DNA from: DASROJ01 sp035646975
GTDB taxonomy: Bacteria > Acidobacteriota > Polarisedimenticolia > JACPZX01 > DASXTC01
Reading direction: 5' to 3'
Assembly (NCBI GenBank): GCA_035646975.1
Contig: DASROJ010000298.1
Span: forward strand, 1 to 11,410
DNA: 11,410 nt
This document shows, piece by piece, positions 1 to 7,366 of this stretch. The notes beneath the pieces are model-generated. The model was given only the letters and a program-made list of their open reading frames with translations, was not told where the DNA came from and did not search any database. Each line of letters starts with the position of its first letter. The stretch's first letter is position 1. The translations under genes were made by a program, and so were the position numbers.

Positions 1-248
1 ATCTCGCGCGCGCCGCCGACCTGTTGCTGATCGAGGCTTCGACACCGGACGGCACCCACCTCGAGGGACACCTGACCCCCTCGGAGGCCGGCCAGATCGC
101 GAGCCTCTCCGCCGCGCGCCGGGTGGTGATGACGCATTTCAACCCGGTGTGTGATGGAGTTGATATGCTGGGTCAGCTGCGCCGCGTCTACGACGACTCG
201 ATGGGAGAGGCGCGGATGGCCGAGGACGGCATGAGGATCTCGATATGA
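1..248 (+). CDS. MBL-fold metallo-hydrolase, C-terminal part
   Basis: This is the 3' end of a gene that starts before the window; the frame is open from base 3. The visible 80 or so residues look like the last part of a metallo-beta-lactamase-fold hydrolase of the RNase Z / arylsulfatase-like branch: LLIEAST, then a short acidic loop followed by HLTPSEAGQIA, the strand VVMTHFNP with the metal-binding-type histidine, and a terminal strand of the AEDGMRISI type. The main HxHxDH motif would lie upstream and cannot be seen, so substrate and exact subfamily are unknown. The stop codon TGA overlaps the start of the next gene as ATGA, so the two are probably translationally coupled and cotranscribed. 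The family call is from recognised motifs, not from a search. Confidence 0.72.
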   Translation, partial: LARAADLLLIEASTPDGTHLEGHLTPSEAGQIASLSAARRVVMTHFNPVCDGVDMLGQLRRVYDDSMGEARMAEDGMRISI

Positions 249-1015
249 GGCTGGGCAGGTGCGTCGTCGCGCTGCTGATCCTCTCCCCGCTGGTGGTCAT
301 CGCCGGCACCGGTGGCGGGGCTGCCTTCGCGCAGGAGGCGGTCGGACAGGTGAACGGGACGGTGCTCGGCAAGGATCGCAAGGGGGTGGCAGGGCTCACC
401 GTGGCCGCCATTCCCCCGACGGGCGGTCTTTACGGCACCAGCACCGACGAAGGGGGGCGTTACGGGTTCAAGGGGCTCGCGGCCAGCACCTACAGCATCG
501 TCGTGGTGCTGCCGGATGGCGGGATTTCACGCAAGGACGGCATCCGGGTCAGGCCTCTGTTCCGCAGCATCGTGGACTTCAACATCGGCACCGACGCCGC
601 AGGCGCATCGCTGCCCGCGCTGGAGACGGCCGTGGATGCCAACGCTCCGGCTCAGCCACCGCCGGACCCGTCCGCGCCGAACGCCGCCTCGATTGCCTGC
701 TTGGTGGTCGGCGCCGATCGCGCCGCCGCGCCCGATGCCGCCGTCACCCTGACGCCGGTGGGCGGGGCCGGTCAGCTGCGGCGTGGCCGCACCGACCCGG
801 ATGGCCGCTGCCTGATCCCCGGCGTGCCTGCCGGCGCCTACCGGATCAGCGTCAGGACTCCCGGCTTCATCAGCTGGTCGCTGGGCCCGCTGCCGATCAA
901 GACCAGCGGTGGATTCAAGCTGTCGCTGCTGCTGGTGCCATTCCCCCTGGGGTTCGAGGGGACCCTGGAGGACAAGCTGGTGCCGGCGGATCCGATCGCG
1001 CCGGCCAGACCCTGA
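245..1015 (+). CDS. Secreted protein with two carboxypeptidase-regulatory-like domains
   Basis: This 256-residue protein has an N-terminal signal peptide: MRLGRC, a hydrophobic run to about residue 24, and a probable cut after AFA near residue 29. Two beta-sandwich domains of the carboxypeptidase regulatory / SdrD-B-like kind follow. The first is at about 34-115 (GTVLGKDRKGVAGLTV, TSTDEGGRYGFKGLAASTYSIVV). The second is at about 148-235 (DRAAAPDAAVTLTPV, TDPDGRCLIPGVPAGAYRISV). A Pro/Ala-rich linker (about 125-147) joins them. Both carry the T-D-x-x-G-x-Y/C-x-F/I-x-G-(L/V)-x-A-x-x-Y signature of the fold. No catalytic residues are seen, so it is probably an adhesive or structural exported protein. 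The start is set by the ATGA overlap with the upstream stop and by AGGA 8 bases upstream. It converges on the VWA gene with only 8 bp between stop codons. Confidence 0.75.
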   Translation: MRLGRCVVALLILSPLVVIAGTGGGAAFAQEAVGQVNGTVLGKDRKGVAGLTVAAIPPTGGLYGTSTDEGGRYGFKGLAASTYSIVVVLPDGGISRKDGIRVRPLFRSIVDFNIGTDAAGASLPALETAVDANAPAQPPPDPSAPNAASIACLVVGADRAAAPDAAVTLTPVGGAGQLRRGRTDPDGRCLIPGVPAGAYRISVRTPGFISWSLGPLPIKTSGGFKLSLLLVPFPLGFEGTLEDKLVPADPIAPARP

Positions 1016-1016
1016 C

Positions 1017-1031
1017 GGCGGCTTCACCGCC
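1017..1031. terminator. Small hairpin at convergent gene ends
   Basis: A GGCGG / CCGCC stem with a 5-base loop spans the ends of two convergent genes and overlaps the stop of the minus-strand gene. There is no T tract on either side, so it is at best a weak bidirectional stop signal. The sequence CCTGACGGCG occurs as a 10-bp direct repeat at 1011-1020 and 1030-1039, each copy containing a TGA. Confidence 0.22.
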
Positions 1032-2199
1032 TGACGGCGTAGTAGCCTTTGCGGGTCTTGAGCTTCGCTCCCTTCACCGTGGTCTCCAGTCGAATCTTGC
1101 GCCAGGTCCCGTCGGTTTTCCTGTTGAGGGGCGAGTAGCTCAGGAAGTACTGGCTGCGGAGATCCTCGGCAATCTGACCGTAGATGTCCTCGAGCTCCTT
1201 GGCGTTGCGCGGAAAGTACGACCGGCCTCCCGTGTCGTCGGCCGGCTGCTTGAGGCTGCCGCGCACCCCCACGTCCAGGGCGGTGACCCCCAGCCCGATC
1301 GAGTAGACGACCACCTCGTGCGTGCGGGTCAGCTCGAGAACCTTCTGGTACGAGTACTGGCTGTTCGTATCGGCGCCGTCGGTCAGCAGCACGATGGTCT
1401 TGCGCCCGTCGATCTTCTTCAAGCGACGATAGGCGGCGAACATCGCGTCATAGAGCGCGGTGCCTCCTTCGGCGTCGGTGCCGTTGATGGCCTGCTGGAG
1501 CAGTGAATGGTCGCCGGTCAGGTCCTGCAGCATGTAGACGTTTTCGTCGAAGTCGATCACCATCGCCCGGTCCTCGGGGCGCAGCGTGTCCACGAAGGCC
1601 CGCGCGGCGGTCTGAACGGTCTCGATCTCCTCGCGCATGCTGCCGGAGGTGTCGATCAGGATCGCCATGGTGATCGGGCGTGTTTCCTGCGCGAACTCGA
1701 GCAACGGCTGCTCGACGTCGTCTTCGTAAAGCTTGAAATCGGCCTTGGTGAGACCGGAGATGAACTTGCGGTTGTCGTCCACCACGCTGGCGTTGAGGAT
1801 GACCCGGTCGACCTCTTCGCGATAGTTGATGGTGAGCTTGCGGGTGACGATGGTGTCGCGCGCCTCTTCCCCGTCGGCGGAGATGGCCACGGCTTCGATG
1901 ACCCACGACTTCGGCTCGTCTCCGAAGTCGTGGAACAGCTCGTAGGGGGCCTCGCGGTCGATGAAGACCAGCTTGCCTCCGACGGAGAACTCCACCCTGA
2001 TGCCGCGAACGTCGTCGCTGGCCTCCACCGCGGCGGCGATCTTCACCTTGCTGAACACGAAGTCGTTGGCCGCCGGCTCGGTGATCTTCACCGAGATCTT
2101 GCGCACCGGCAGCGCCTTCGACCCGGTCTGCGCCATGGCCAGGAATGTGGCAAGACCCGCGCCCAGCAGCAGTGTCAGGACGACGGCGACCCGTTTCAT
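1024..2199 (-). CDS. VWFA-related acidobacterial domain protein
   Basis: This 391-residue exported protein has a signal peptide at about 1-23 (MKRVAVVLTL..., cut near AMA-Q). An Ig-like domain follows at about 35-125 (ISVKITEPAANDFVF, ASDDVRGIRVEFSVGG). The rest is a von Willebrand factor type A domain of the kind named for Acidobacteria. The MIDAS metal site looks complete: DTSGS at 183-187, a Thr at 247 in the GGTALYDA segment, and Asp274 in LLTDGAD. The end, from YFLSYSP (351-357) to KTRKGYYAVRR, is typical of the group. Such domains bind proteins through a divalent cation; the partner here is unknown. The ATG lies inside ATGA, overlapping the TGA of the upstream TPR gene, so the two form a coupled operon and may form an envelope complex. 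That last point is inferred from context. Confidence 0.88.
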   Translation of the reverse strand: MKRVAVVLTLLLGAGLATFLAMAQTGSKALPVRKISVKITEPAANDFVFSKVKIAAAVEASDDVRGIRVEFSVGGKLVFIDREAPYELFHDFGDEPKSWVIEAVAISADGEEARDTIVTRKLTINYREEVDRVILNASVVDDNRKFISGLTKADFKLYEDDVEQPLLEFAQETRPITMAILIDTSGSMREEIETVQTAARAFVDTLRPEDRAMVIDFDENVYMLQDLTGDHSLLQQAINGTDAEGGTALYDAMFAAYRRLKKIDGRKTIVLLTDGADTNSQYSYQKVLELTRTHEVVVYSIGLGVTALDVGVRGSLKQPADDTGGRSYFPRNAKELEDIYGQIAEDLRSQYFLSYSPLNRKTDGTWRKIRLETTVKGAKLKTRKGYYAVRR

Positions 2200-3731
2200 G
2201 GCGAGGGCTTCCCGTCCGTCCGCAGCGCGTCGAGAAGCCGCTGCATCGGCCGGCGCTCGGTGGCCCCTTCTCCGCTGAGCGCCAGCGAGGCGTTGAGCGA
2301 TTCGATCGCCTTGTCGCGCTGACCGTTCATCGCGTAGAGATTGCCCAGGTAGGCCAGCGGTCTGGCGTCTCCTGGCCGCAGGCGGCTGGCCTCGCGCAGC
2401 GCGGTTTCGGCCCCCGCGATGTCGCCCAGGCCCATCTTCGCCAGGCCAAGGTTGATGAAGACGTCGGCATCCCGCGGCGTCAGCCTGGCCAGCTGCTCGC
2501 AGGCGCCCGCCGCTTCGTCGAACATGTGCGCGCGCAGCGCGCTGTAGCCGAGCCTGCCCAGCAGCGCGGCATCAGCCGCGCCGCCCCCTGTCTGGCCATG
2601 CCCCGCGCTGCCGGCCTCGATCGCCCGCGCCAGCAGGCCGGCCGCCGCCGCGTGATCGCCAAGATCGCTTTTCACCGCGGCAAGCGCCGACAGCGCCGCC
2701 GTGTCACGCGGCTGGGCCTCGAGCCGCACCCGCAGCTCCTCGTACCGGCGCGCTTCATCCGTCAGCCGCTGCTTCATCTCTGTCATTCTGGCCTTCGAGC
2801 GCGGGTCGTCGACGTCCCGCCTCATCCCGACGTCGAGCGCCGCGACGGCGTCGTCGTATCGTCCCTGGCGCCGCAGCAGACCTGCCCGCGCCAGGTAGAC
2901 CTCGAGATAGTCGGGGTCGAGCTTGAGCGCGGCATCGAATTCGCGGCCCGCCTCCACCAGGTTGTCGAGGTCCTGGAAGATGCCGCCGATGGTGACCGGG
3001 TGCCAGGGATTGCCTTTTTCCAGCAGCTCGGCCTGACGCAGCGCAGCGATCGCCTCGTTGCCGAGCCGCTGCCTGCTGTAGGCCACGCCCAGCCGGTTGT
3101 ACGCGGCGGCGAAGTCAGGTCTCACCCGGATCGCCTTGAGGAACAGCTCGATCGCCTCGGCATCGCGGCCATCTCGCATGTAGAGGTCGCCGAGGTTCAA
3201 CGCGGCATCCGGGAATCCCGGGTTGAGCTCGATCGCCTTGCGATAGGACTGGATCGCCTTTTCGTCGTCGCCGGCGGCCTCCGCCGCGCGCCCCAGACCG
3301 TCATAGGCCGGCGCGCAGTCGTTCTGCAGCGCCAGCGCGCGATGGTACTCGGCGAGCGCTTCGTCGGGGTCGCCCTTCATGAGATAGCAGTCTCCCAGGG
3401 CGACGTGCGCCTGCAGGTTGACCGGGTCGAGCTCGAGCGAGACCTGGAGCGGCTCGATGGCGGCCTGGTACTGGCGGTCCGCCTTCAGCGCGAGGCCGAG
3501 GTAGTAATAGGAGCGAAACGAGTTCAACGCGATGCCGGAGGCTTCGGTCAGCAGCTTGATGGCGTCTTTCTGCCGGCCTTCCTTGTAGGCCTGTATCCCC
3601 TCGTTCATCATCTTGAAGACACGCGCGCGCACTTCCTGGGAGCGGGAGACATCGGCGCGTGGGCCGTCGCCGACGATGACGGTGACGATGATGAGGGCAA
3701 TCGCGAGCGCTGACCATGTGAATGGCTTCAC
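2196..3731 (-). CDS. Exported or membrane-anchored TPR-repeat protein
   Basis: This is a long tetratricopeptide protein. I take the GTG at 3731 as the start (511 residues). It puts a classical signal or anchor sequence at the N-terminus (VKPFTWSALAIALIIVTVIVG), whereas an extension to the ATG at 3815 would run through the divergent promoter and into the M48 gene. No clear Shine-Dalgarno is visible. From about residue 38 to 500 it is nearly all helix-turn-helix TPR units, about ten to twelve, many with the usual spacing (YYYLGLALKADRQYQAAIEPLQVSLELDP; AALNLGDLYMRDGRDAEAIELFLKAIRVRP). A more irregular, Arg-rich helical part lies near the middle, and a Gly/Ala-rich loop (GSAGHGQTGGGAAD) sits between late repeats. 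TPR arrays are protein-binding scaffolds. Coupling to the VWA gene by ATGA suggests the products work together, but the client is unknown. Confidence 0.85.
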   Translation of the reverse strand: MKPFTWSALAIALIIVTVIVGDGPRADVSRSQEVRARVFKMMNEGIQAYKEGRQKDAIKLLTEASGIALNSFRSYYYLGLALKADRQYQAAIEPLQVSLELDPVNLQAHVALGDCYLMKGDPDEALAEYHRALALQNDCAPAYDGLGRAAEAAGDDEKAIQSYRKAIELNPGFPDAALNLGDLYMRDGRDAEAIELFLKAIRVRPDFAAAYNRLGVAYSRQRLGNEAIAALRQAELLEKGNPWHPVTIGGIFQDLDNLVEAGREFDAALKLDPDYLEVYLARAGLLRRQGRYDDAVAALDVGMRRDVDDPRSKARMTEMKQRLTDEARRYEELRVRLEAQPRDTAALSALAAVKSDLGDHAAAAGLLARAIEAGSAGHGQTGGGAADAALLGRLGYSALRAHMFDEAAGACEQLARLTPRDADVFINLGLAKMGLGDIAGAETALREASRLRPGDARPLAYLGNLYAMNGQRDKAIESLNASLALSGEGATERRPMQRLLDALRTDGKPSP

Positions 3732-3750
3732 GACTGCGACTGTAGCACAG

Positions 3751-3756
3751 AGTATA
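3751..3756 (-). promoter_or_regulatory. Overlapping -10 box of the TPR-VWA operon
   Basis: Read on the minus strand, the same bases give TATACT, sharing the core TATA with the plus-strand TATAAT. It lies about 20 bases ahead of the GTG at 3731, leaving a short leader of roughly 13 bases. Two divergent transcription units would therefore be driven from one partly symmetrical -10 element. No good -35 is seen for this strand either. Confidence 0.4.
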
Positions 3757-3758
3757 AT
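3753..3758 (+). promoter_or_regulatory. Perfect -10 box of the M48 peptidase gene
   Basis: TATAAT matches the sigma-70-type consensus exactly and ends 8 bases before the ATG at 3767. A start site 6-8 bases downstream falls on or right next to the start codon, so the messenger would be leaderless or nearly so. No Shine-Dalgarno precedes the ATG, which fits. The -35 region is poor: TTCACG at 3727-3732 with an over-long spacer, or CGACTG at 3731-3736. Confidence 0.6.
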
Positions 3759-3766
3759 CCGCCGAC

Positions 3767-5053
3767 ATGAGACGAACTCTGCCGACAATGGTCCTGACGC
3801 TGATGGTTCTGGCATGCTGCCCGCCCTGCCTCGCGGCGGTTTCCGCTCCCGAGCACCCTGTGGTTTCCGGCCTGGTCGACGGCGTCGATCTGACCTCTCC
3901 CGAGTCGCTCGGATGGAGCCGTGAGCAGGCCGAGACGGCGCGGTCCTACTCCCGCGGTTCCTGGCTGCTGGGGTTCATCGATCCATTGATTGGCATCGTC
4001 AGCCTCGCGCTGCTGTCGCTGACCGGATTTTCGGGCAGCCTGGCGCGCCGCATCGGCGATTCGGTGACGTGGCGGCCGGCCTCCGATTCGCTGTTCATCG
4101 TGGCGATGGTGGCGGGCCTTGCGGTGCTGGGGTTTCCGCTCGAGGTGTACCGGTTCTACCGCGAGCGCTACTACGGGTTCGCCACGCAGGACCTGGCGGG
4201 CTGGATGGGTGACGAGATCAAGGGGCTGATCCTGAGCTGCATCATCGCGATGGTGTTCCTGCTTCCCATCTGGGCCGCGATCCGGCGGTGGCCGCGCGGG
4301 TGGTGGATGATCGGCTCGGCCATCGGCGTGGTGTTGACGGTGATCACGATGGTCGTGGCACCGGTCTTCATCGCTCCGCTCTTCAACACCTTCACGCCGC
4401 TCAAGGACGACGCGCTCAAGACACGCATCCTCGCGCTGGCGCACAGCCAGGGGATTCCGGCCGGCGAAGTCTACGAAGTCGACGCCTCGCGTCAATCGCG
4501 CCACGACAACGCCTATGTCGCCGGCGTGCTGGGAACGCAGCGCGTGGTGCTGTATGACACGCTGATTGCCGCCTACACGCCCGAGGAGATCGAGTTCGTC
4601 ATGGCGCACGAGATGGGCCACTACGTGCTCAACCATGTCTGGAAAGGGATCGCCTTCGGGGCCTTGCTGATCGTCACCGGGTTCTTCCTCATGAACCGGA
4701 CGCTCGAACGGGTCATCGCCGCGATGAAGACGCGGCTCGGGTTCGACTCGATCGGCTCGATCGCCGCGGTGCCGCTGGCCCTTCTCTTCCTGTCGTCCTA
4801 CCTGTTCATCATCCAGCCCGCCACCAGCGCTTTTTCGCGATACGTCGAGCATCAGGCCGACGACTTCGCGCTTCACCTTTCGGGCCCGGTGGTGGGCCAC
4901 GAAACCCGCTCGGTGGCGGTGGCGTCGTTTCAGAAGATGGCGGCGCGAAACCTCTCTGACCCCAACCCTCCCGCGGTGGTGGAGTGGTGGCTCTACTCGC
5001 ACCCCAGTGTCGGCAACCGGATCCGGTTCTTCGCCGGCCAGCAGGATCGATAG
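3767..5053 (+). CDS. Ste24/CAAX-type M48 membrane metallopeptidase
   Basis: This 428-residue zinc endopeptidase of family M48 has the long Ste24-like layout. An N-terminal hydrophobic stretch comes first, with a possible lipobox-like VLAC at 14-17. Transmembrane segments follow near 67-87, 108-123, 153-171 and 180-204, then the soluble catalytic region and two more membrane segments near 296-310 and 333-351. The zinc site is HEMGH at 281-285 with the third ligand Glu361 in EHQADDFA. Other family hallmarks are the YRERYYGF segment (about 131-138), the APLFNTFTPLKDD segment (about 203-215), NAYVAG (248-253) and the C-terminal SHPSVGNRIRF (411-421). Homologues cleave prenylated or misfolded membrane proteins; in bacteria a quality-control role is the usual inference. 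It stands alone, divergent from the TPR-VWA operon and apparently leaderless. Confidence 0.9.
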   Translation: MRRTLPTMVLTLMVLACCPPCLAAVSAPEHPVVSGLVDGVDLTSPESLGWSREQAETARSYSRGSWLLGFIDPLIGIVSLALLSLTGFSGSLARRIGDSVTWRPASDSLFIVAMVAGLAVLGFPLEVYRFYRERYYGFATQDLAGWMGDEIKGLILSCIIAMVFLLPIWAAIRRWPRGWWMIGSAIGVVLTVITMVVAPVFIAPLFNTFTPLKDDALKTRILALAHSQGIPAGEVYEVDASRQSRHDNAYVAGVLGTQRVVLYDTLIAAYTPEEIEFVMAHEMGHYVLNHVWKGIAFGALLIVTGFFLMNRTLERVIAAMKTRLGFDSIGSIAAVPLALLFLSSYLFIIQPATSAFSRYVEHQADDFALHLSGPVVGHETRSVAVASFQKMAARNLSDPNPPAVVEWWLYSHPSVGNRIRFFAGQQDR

Positions 5054-5098
5054 CGCAGTTGCCGGGTGTCGCCGACGGACACGCGGGTCAGGGTCAGA

Positions 5099-6562
5099 TC
5101 ACCAGGGCGTTCCCGGCTGCACCTGCCTGCGTCGAAGGGCAAGAACCACCAGCAGCAGGGTGACCACCAGCGCCACCGTGCTGGCGATGGCGCGCACCCT
5201 GGGATCCATCGGCCAGTCGCTCGGCCAATACAGGTTCAGAGCGATCCACGCGCAGAGGATCATGAATGGCGCTCTGCGCAGCGGCGCCAGGGTGGCGGCC
5301 AGCAGCGTGAGCAGCCAGACAGGTGGGTAGACGCCGTATGTCTGTGGAAGGAACGGACTGCGCAGGGTCGCAAGAATCAGGATCGCCATCCATGTTTGCG
5401 GCTTTTCGTCGTCACGCAACGTGCGCGAACCGGCGAAAACGGTCACGGCGAGGGCGACCAGCGTATATCCCCATCCAAGGAGCTTCGCCGCGCCGAACGA
5501 CAGCGCCGCACCGCCGAACAGTTTGAGCTTGAACACGAGTCCGGGGATCGAGAGATTGCTCGCCGTCGGGGCGGGGTTTCGAAAGGCCGGAAAAGCCTCA
5601 CCACTCATCAGCCCCGGAAGATGATCGAGGAAGGCTGCGTACGGCCCCCATCCGAGAATCAGGAGGGTCAGCAGGCTGAACGCGCCGGCGAACGCGGTGG
5701 TCCACGCCACCGCGCGCCACTGGCGCCGCGCAAGCAGGTACATGATGAGCAGCCCCGGGTAGAGCTTGCTCACCGTCATGAACGCCAGAATGGCGCCCCC
5801 CGCGGCCGGCTGACGCCGCTCGAAAAGCACCATCGCCAGCATCGATGAAGCAATGACGAGGATCTGCACGTTGCCCTTCTGCAACGTGCCGAGTGTCACC
5901 GGAAGCGACACCCACACCACCGGCGAAAGCAACAGCGCGCGTGTTCCGGCGGCCGGGCCCAGGAAACGCGCTACGACGAAGAGGGCAAGCAGCAGCGAGC
6001 CGCCGCACAAGGCGAACCAGAGCATCCGGAGGTCCGTGAAATCGGGGGTCAGCCACCGGAGCGCTCGGGGCAGCAGCAGGAACTGGGGCGGGTATTCGTA
6101 GACGTCGATCTTGAACGGGCCGAGCATGAGCGCTTTTCGAGGCTCGGTTGGTTTGTCGTCGGGCATCGAGTAGAGGGAGTCGTCATAGATGTTGGCCTGC
6201 GAGGAGGAGACCTGCGCGGCCACGAAGTAGGCGGACAGGCAGGAGTGCTCGACCTCCCATCTGCTCGTGGGGACGACCGAGCACCCGACCTGTGATGGAT
6301 CGACCATGAAGACCGCAAGCCTGGCGAGCAGGACGAGGCCGACCAATGTCATCAGCCCCGACACGATCTTGAAGCCGCGGGAACAGGCCGCCGCGTCGAG
6401 ACTCGGGCCTGCGCTTCGATGCACCCACACGGCAACGAGACCGGCGGCCACCGCCGCGATCAGTGCGGAGGCAATCCAGGAGCCGGTCAGCGCCATGGCC
6501 GCGACAACGGCGAAGATGCCGGTGGCGAGTCCCAGCGACGAGGCGACGAGCAGACTCAGCAT
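5099..6562 (-). CDS. GT87 family (DUF2029) polytopic glycosyltransferase
   Basis: This is a 487-residue, highly hydrophobic protein with roughly ten to twelve membrane spans. Family cues are YEYPP (155-159), the stretch from ARFLGPAAG through QKGNVQ (228-233; relatives often have GQ-N here), the aliphatic helix leading to KLYPGLLIMYLLARRQWRA (266-284), and the aromatic loop FLPQTYGVYPPVW (404-416). GT87 enzymes, related to mycobacterial polyprenyl-phosphate-mannose alpha-mannosyltransferases, move a sugar from a polyprenyl-phosphate donor to an envelope glycan on the outer side of the membrane. Donor and acceptor are unknown here. Its ATG lies inside the 3' end of the hydrolase gene as ATGCTGA, a 7-bp overlap, so it is probably translated by coupling. 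Its 3' end faces the M48 gene across 45 bp that contain no convincing terminator. Confidence 0.82.
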   Translation of the reverse strand: MLSLLVASSLGLATGIFAVVAAMALTGSWIASALIAAVAAGLVAVWVHRSAGPSLDAAACSRGFKIVSGLMTLVGLVLLARLAVFMVDPSQVGCSVVPTSRWEVEHSCLSAYFVAAQVSSSQANIYDDSLYSMPDDKPTEPRKALMLGPFKIDVYEYPPQFLLLPRALRWLTPDFTDLRMLWFALCGGSLLLALFVVARFLGPAAGTRALLLSPVVWVSLPVTLGTLQKGNVQILVIASSMLAMVLFERRQPAAGGAILAFMTVSKLYPGLLIMYLLARRQWRAVAWTTAFAGAFSLLTLLILGWGPYAAFLDHLPGLMSGEAFPAFRNPAPTASNLSIPGLVFKLKLFGGAALSFGAAKLLGWGYTLVALAVTVFAGSRTLRDDEKPQTWMAILILATLRSPFLPQTYGVYPPVWLLTLLAATLAPLRRAPFMILCAWIALNLYWPSDWPMDPRVRAIASTVALVVTLLLVVLALRRRQVQPGTPW

Positions 6563-7239
6563 CCGCGCCGAGCCCCGCGCGCGTCATCCGCCCATGCAAT
6601 CACCGGGGTCACCCATTCCGGCAGGGGCCTGTACAGAAATCCGTGCCTGAGCCCTGTATGCAGCACGATTTCGCTCGCAACGAGCGAAGAACCGAACCTG
6701 GTGTCGTCGCTCCAGGGCGTGCAGGTCTTCGTGAATTCGTCGCTTGCTTCGCGGATGGCGAGCAGGTGCCCGCTCGGGGCCTTTCCTTCCTCGGCGAGGA
6801 GCGTCTTCGCGGTTTCGGAGAGACAGGCGCCAAGAACGCCGAAGCGCACGTCGGGGTTCTGCAGCCTCGCCGAGGCCAGCAGCGCGATCTCCGCCCCCAT
6901 CGACGCCCCGACGACGGTGACGTCGCGGGCCGGCACCCCCGATTCGAGCAGCTTCCGCACCTGTTGCACCACTCGATCCGCCGAATCGCTCACCGAGGCC
7001 GACTTCGGCCGGATTTCCCCGCTGACGACGAACCCCCGGCTTCGAAACGTGTCGAGGATCTTCTCCAGCTCGTAATACCCGAACTCCGGGTGCCGAGGCC
7101 GCTTGATCTGCTGCTCCTGGACGATCCGTCCATGAAGATAGATCAGGTGCCGGGGGCGAGCGGCATCACCGCTGACACCCCGGGTCGCCGGGGCCAGCAG
7201 CATTGCGAGAAAGGTCAGGACCAGGCCCATGTTCCGCAT
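6556..7239 (-). CDS. Secreted small alpha/beta hydrolase
   Basis: I choose the ATG at 7239 (227 residues), which starts directly at a signal peptide (MRNMGLVLTFLAMLLAPATRG). An ATG at 7290 would add 17 unlikely Arg/Gly residues in front. The fold is alpha/beta hydrolase: the first strand HLIYLHGR (His36-Gly37 at the oxyanion loop), the nucleophile elbow VVGASMGAE with Ser113, a probable acid Asp167 in AIREASDEF, and catalytic His199 in GLRHGFLY. The family is probably an esterase or lipase-like exported hydrolase; the substrate cannot be told. A Cys pair (around 139 and 173) might form a disulfide in the periplasm. The gene runs into the GT87 gene with a 7-bp overlap, suggesting action on the same envelope glycan or lipid, which is an inference. 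Only a run of G precedes the start, so the ribosome site is weak. Confidence 0.72.
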   Translation of the reverse strand: MRNMGLVLTFLAMLLAPATRGVSGDAARPRHLIYLHGRIVQEQQIKRPRHPEFGYYELEKILDTFRSRGFVVSGEIRPKSASVSDSADRVVQQVRKLLESGVPARDVTVVGASMGAEIALLASARLQNPDVRFGVLGACLSETAKTLLAEEGKAPSGHLLAIREASDEFTKTCTPWSDDTRFGSSLVASEIVLHTGLRHGFLYRPLPEWVTPVIAWADDARGARRGC

Positions 7240-7332
7240 CGCTGCTGCGCCCCCCCGCTCCGACCGACCGGATCCATCTTCCCAACGCACCGGCTGTTCC
7301 TCCGCGGCGCCTGCGAGCCTACATCGCGCGTG

Positions 7333-7348
7333 CCGTTACCCGCAACGG
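7333..7348. terminator. Hairpin between DUF1697 and hydrolase genes
   Basis: CCGTT / AACGG forms a 5-bp stem with a 6-base loop, 19 bases past the DUF1697 stop on the minus strand. No T run follows, so it may only slow or process the transcript. The rest of 7240-7366 holds no gene and no strong promoter; TTGCGG with TAGGCT 18 bases on (minus strand) is the best weak candidate for the hydrolase operon. Confidence 0.2.
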
Positions 7349-7366
7349 TTTGTGGAGCAAGGTCGA

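Noticed and set aside
1507..2322. Long plus-strand open frame opposite the VWA gene
   Set aside because: It is an antisense frame of a clear VWA gene with MIDAS motif; long shadow frames are usual at this GC content.
2145..3713. 522-residue plus-strand open frame opposite the TPR gene
   Set aside because: The minus strand encodes many canonical TPR units; the plus frame has no recognisable domain.
3732..3815. Extended N-terminus of the TPR protein from ATG 3815
   Set aside because: It would cross the divergent promoter and overlap the M48 gene, and put 28 residues ahead of a good signal sequence.
3728..5002. 424-residue minus-strand frame opposite the M48 gene
   Set aside because: His/Arg/Gln-rich antisense shadow of a gene with a full HEMGH zinc site.
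5054..5098. GTGTC/GACAC hairpin between M48 and GT87 as terminator
   Set aside because: Stem of only five pairs with mismatched flanks and no T run.
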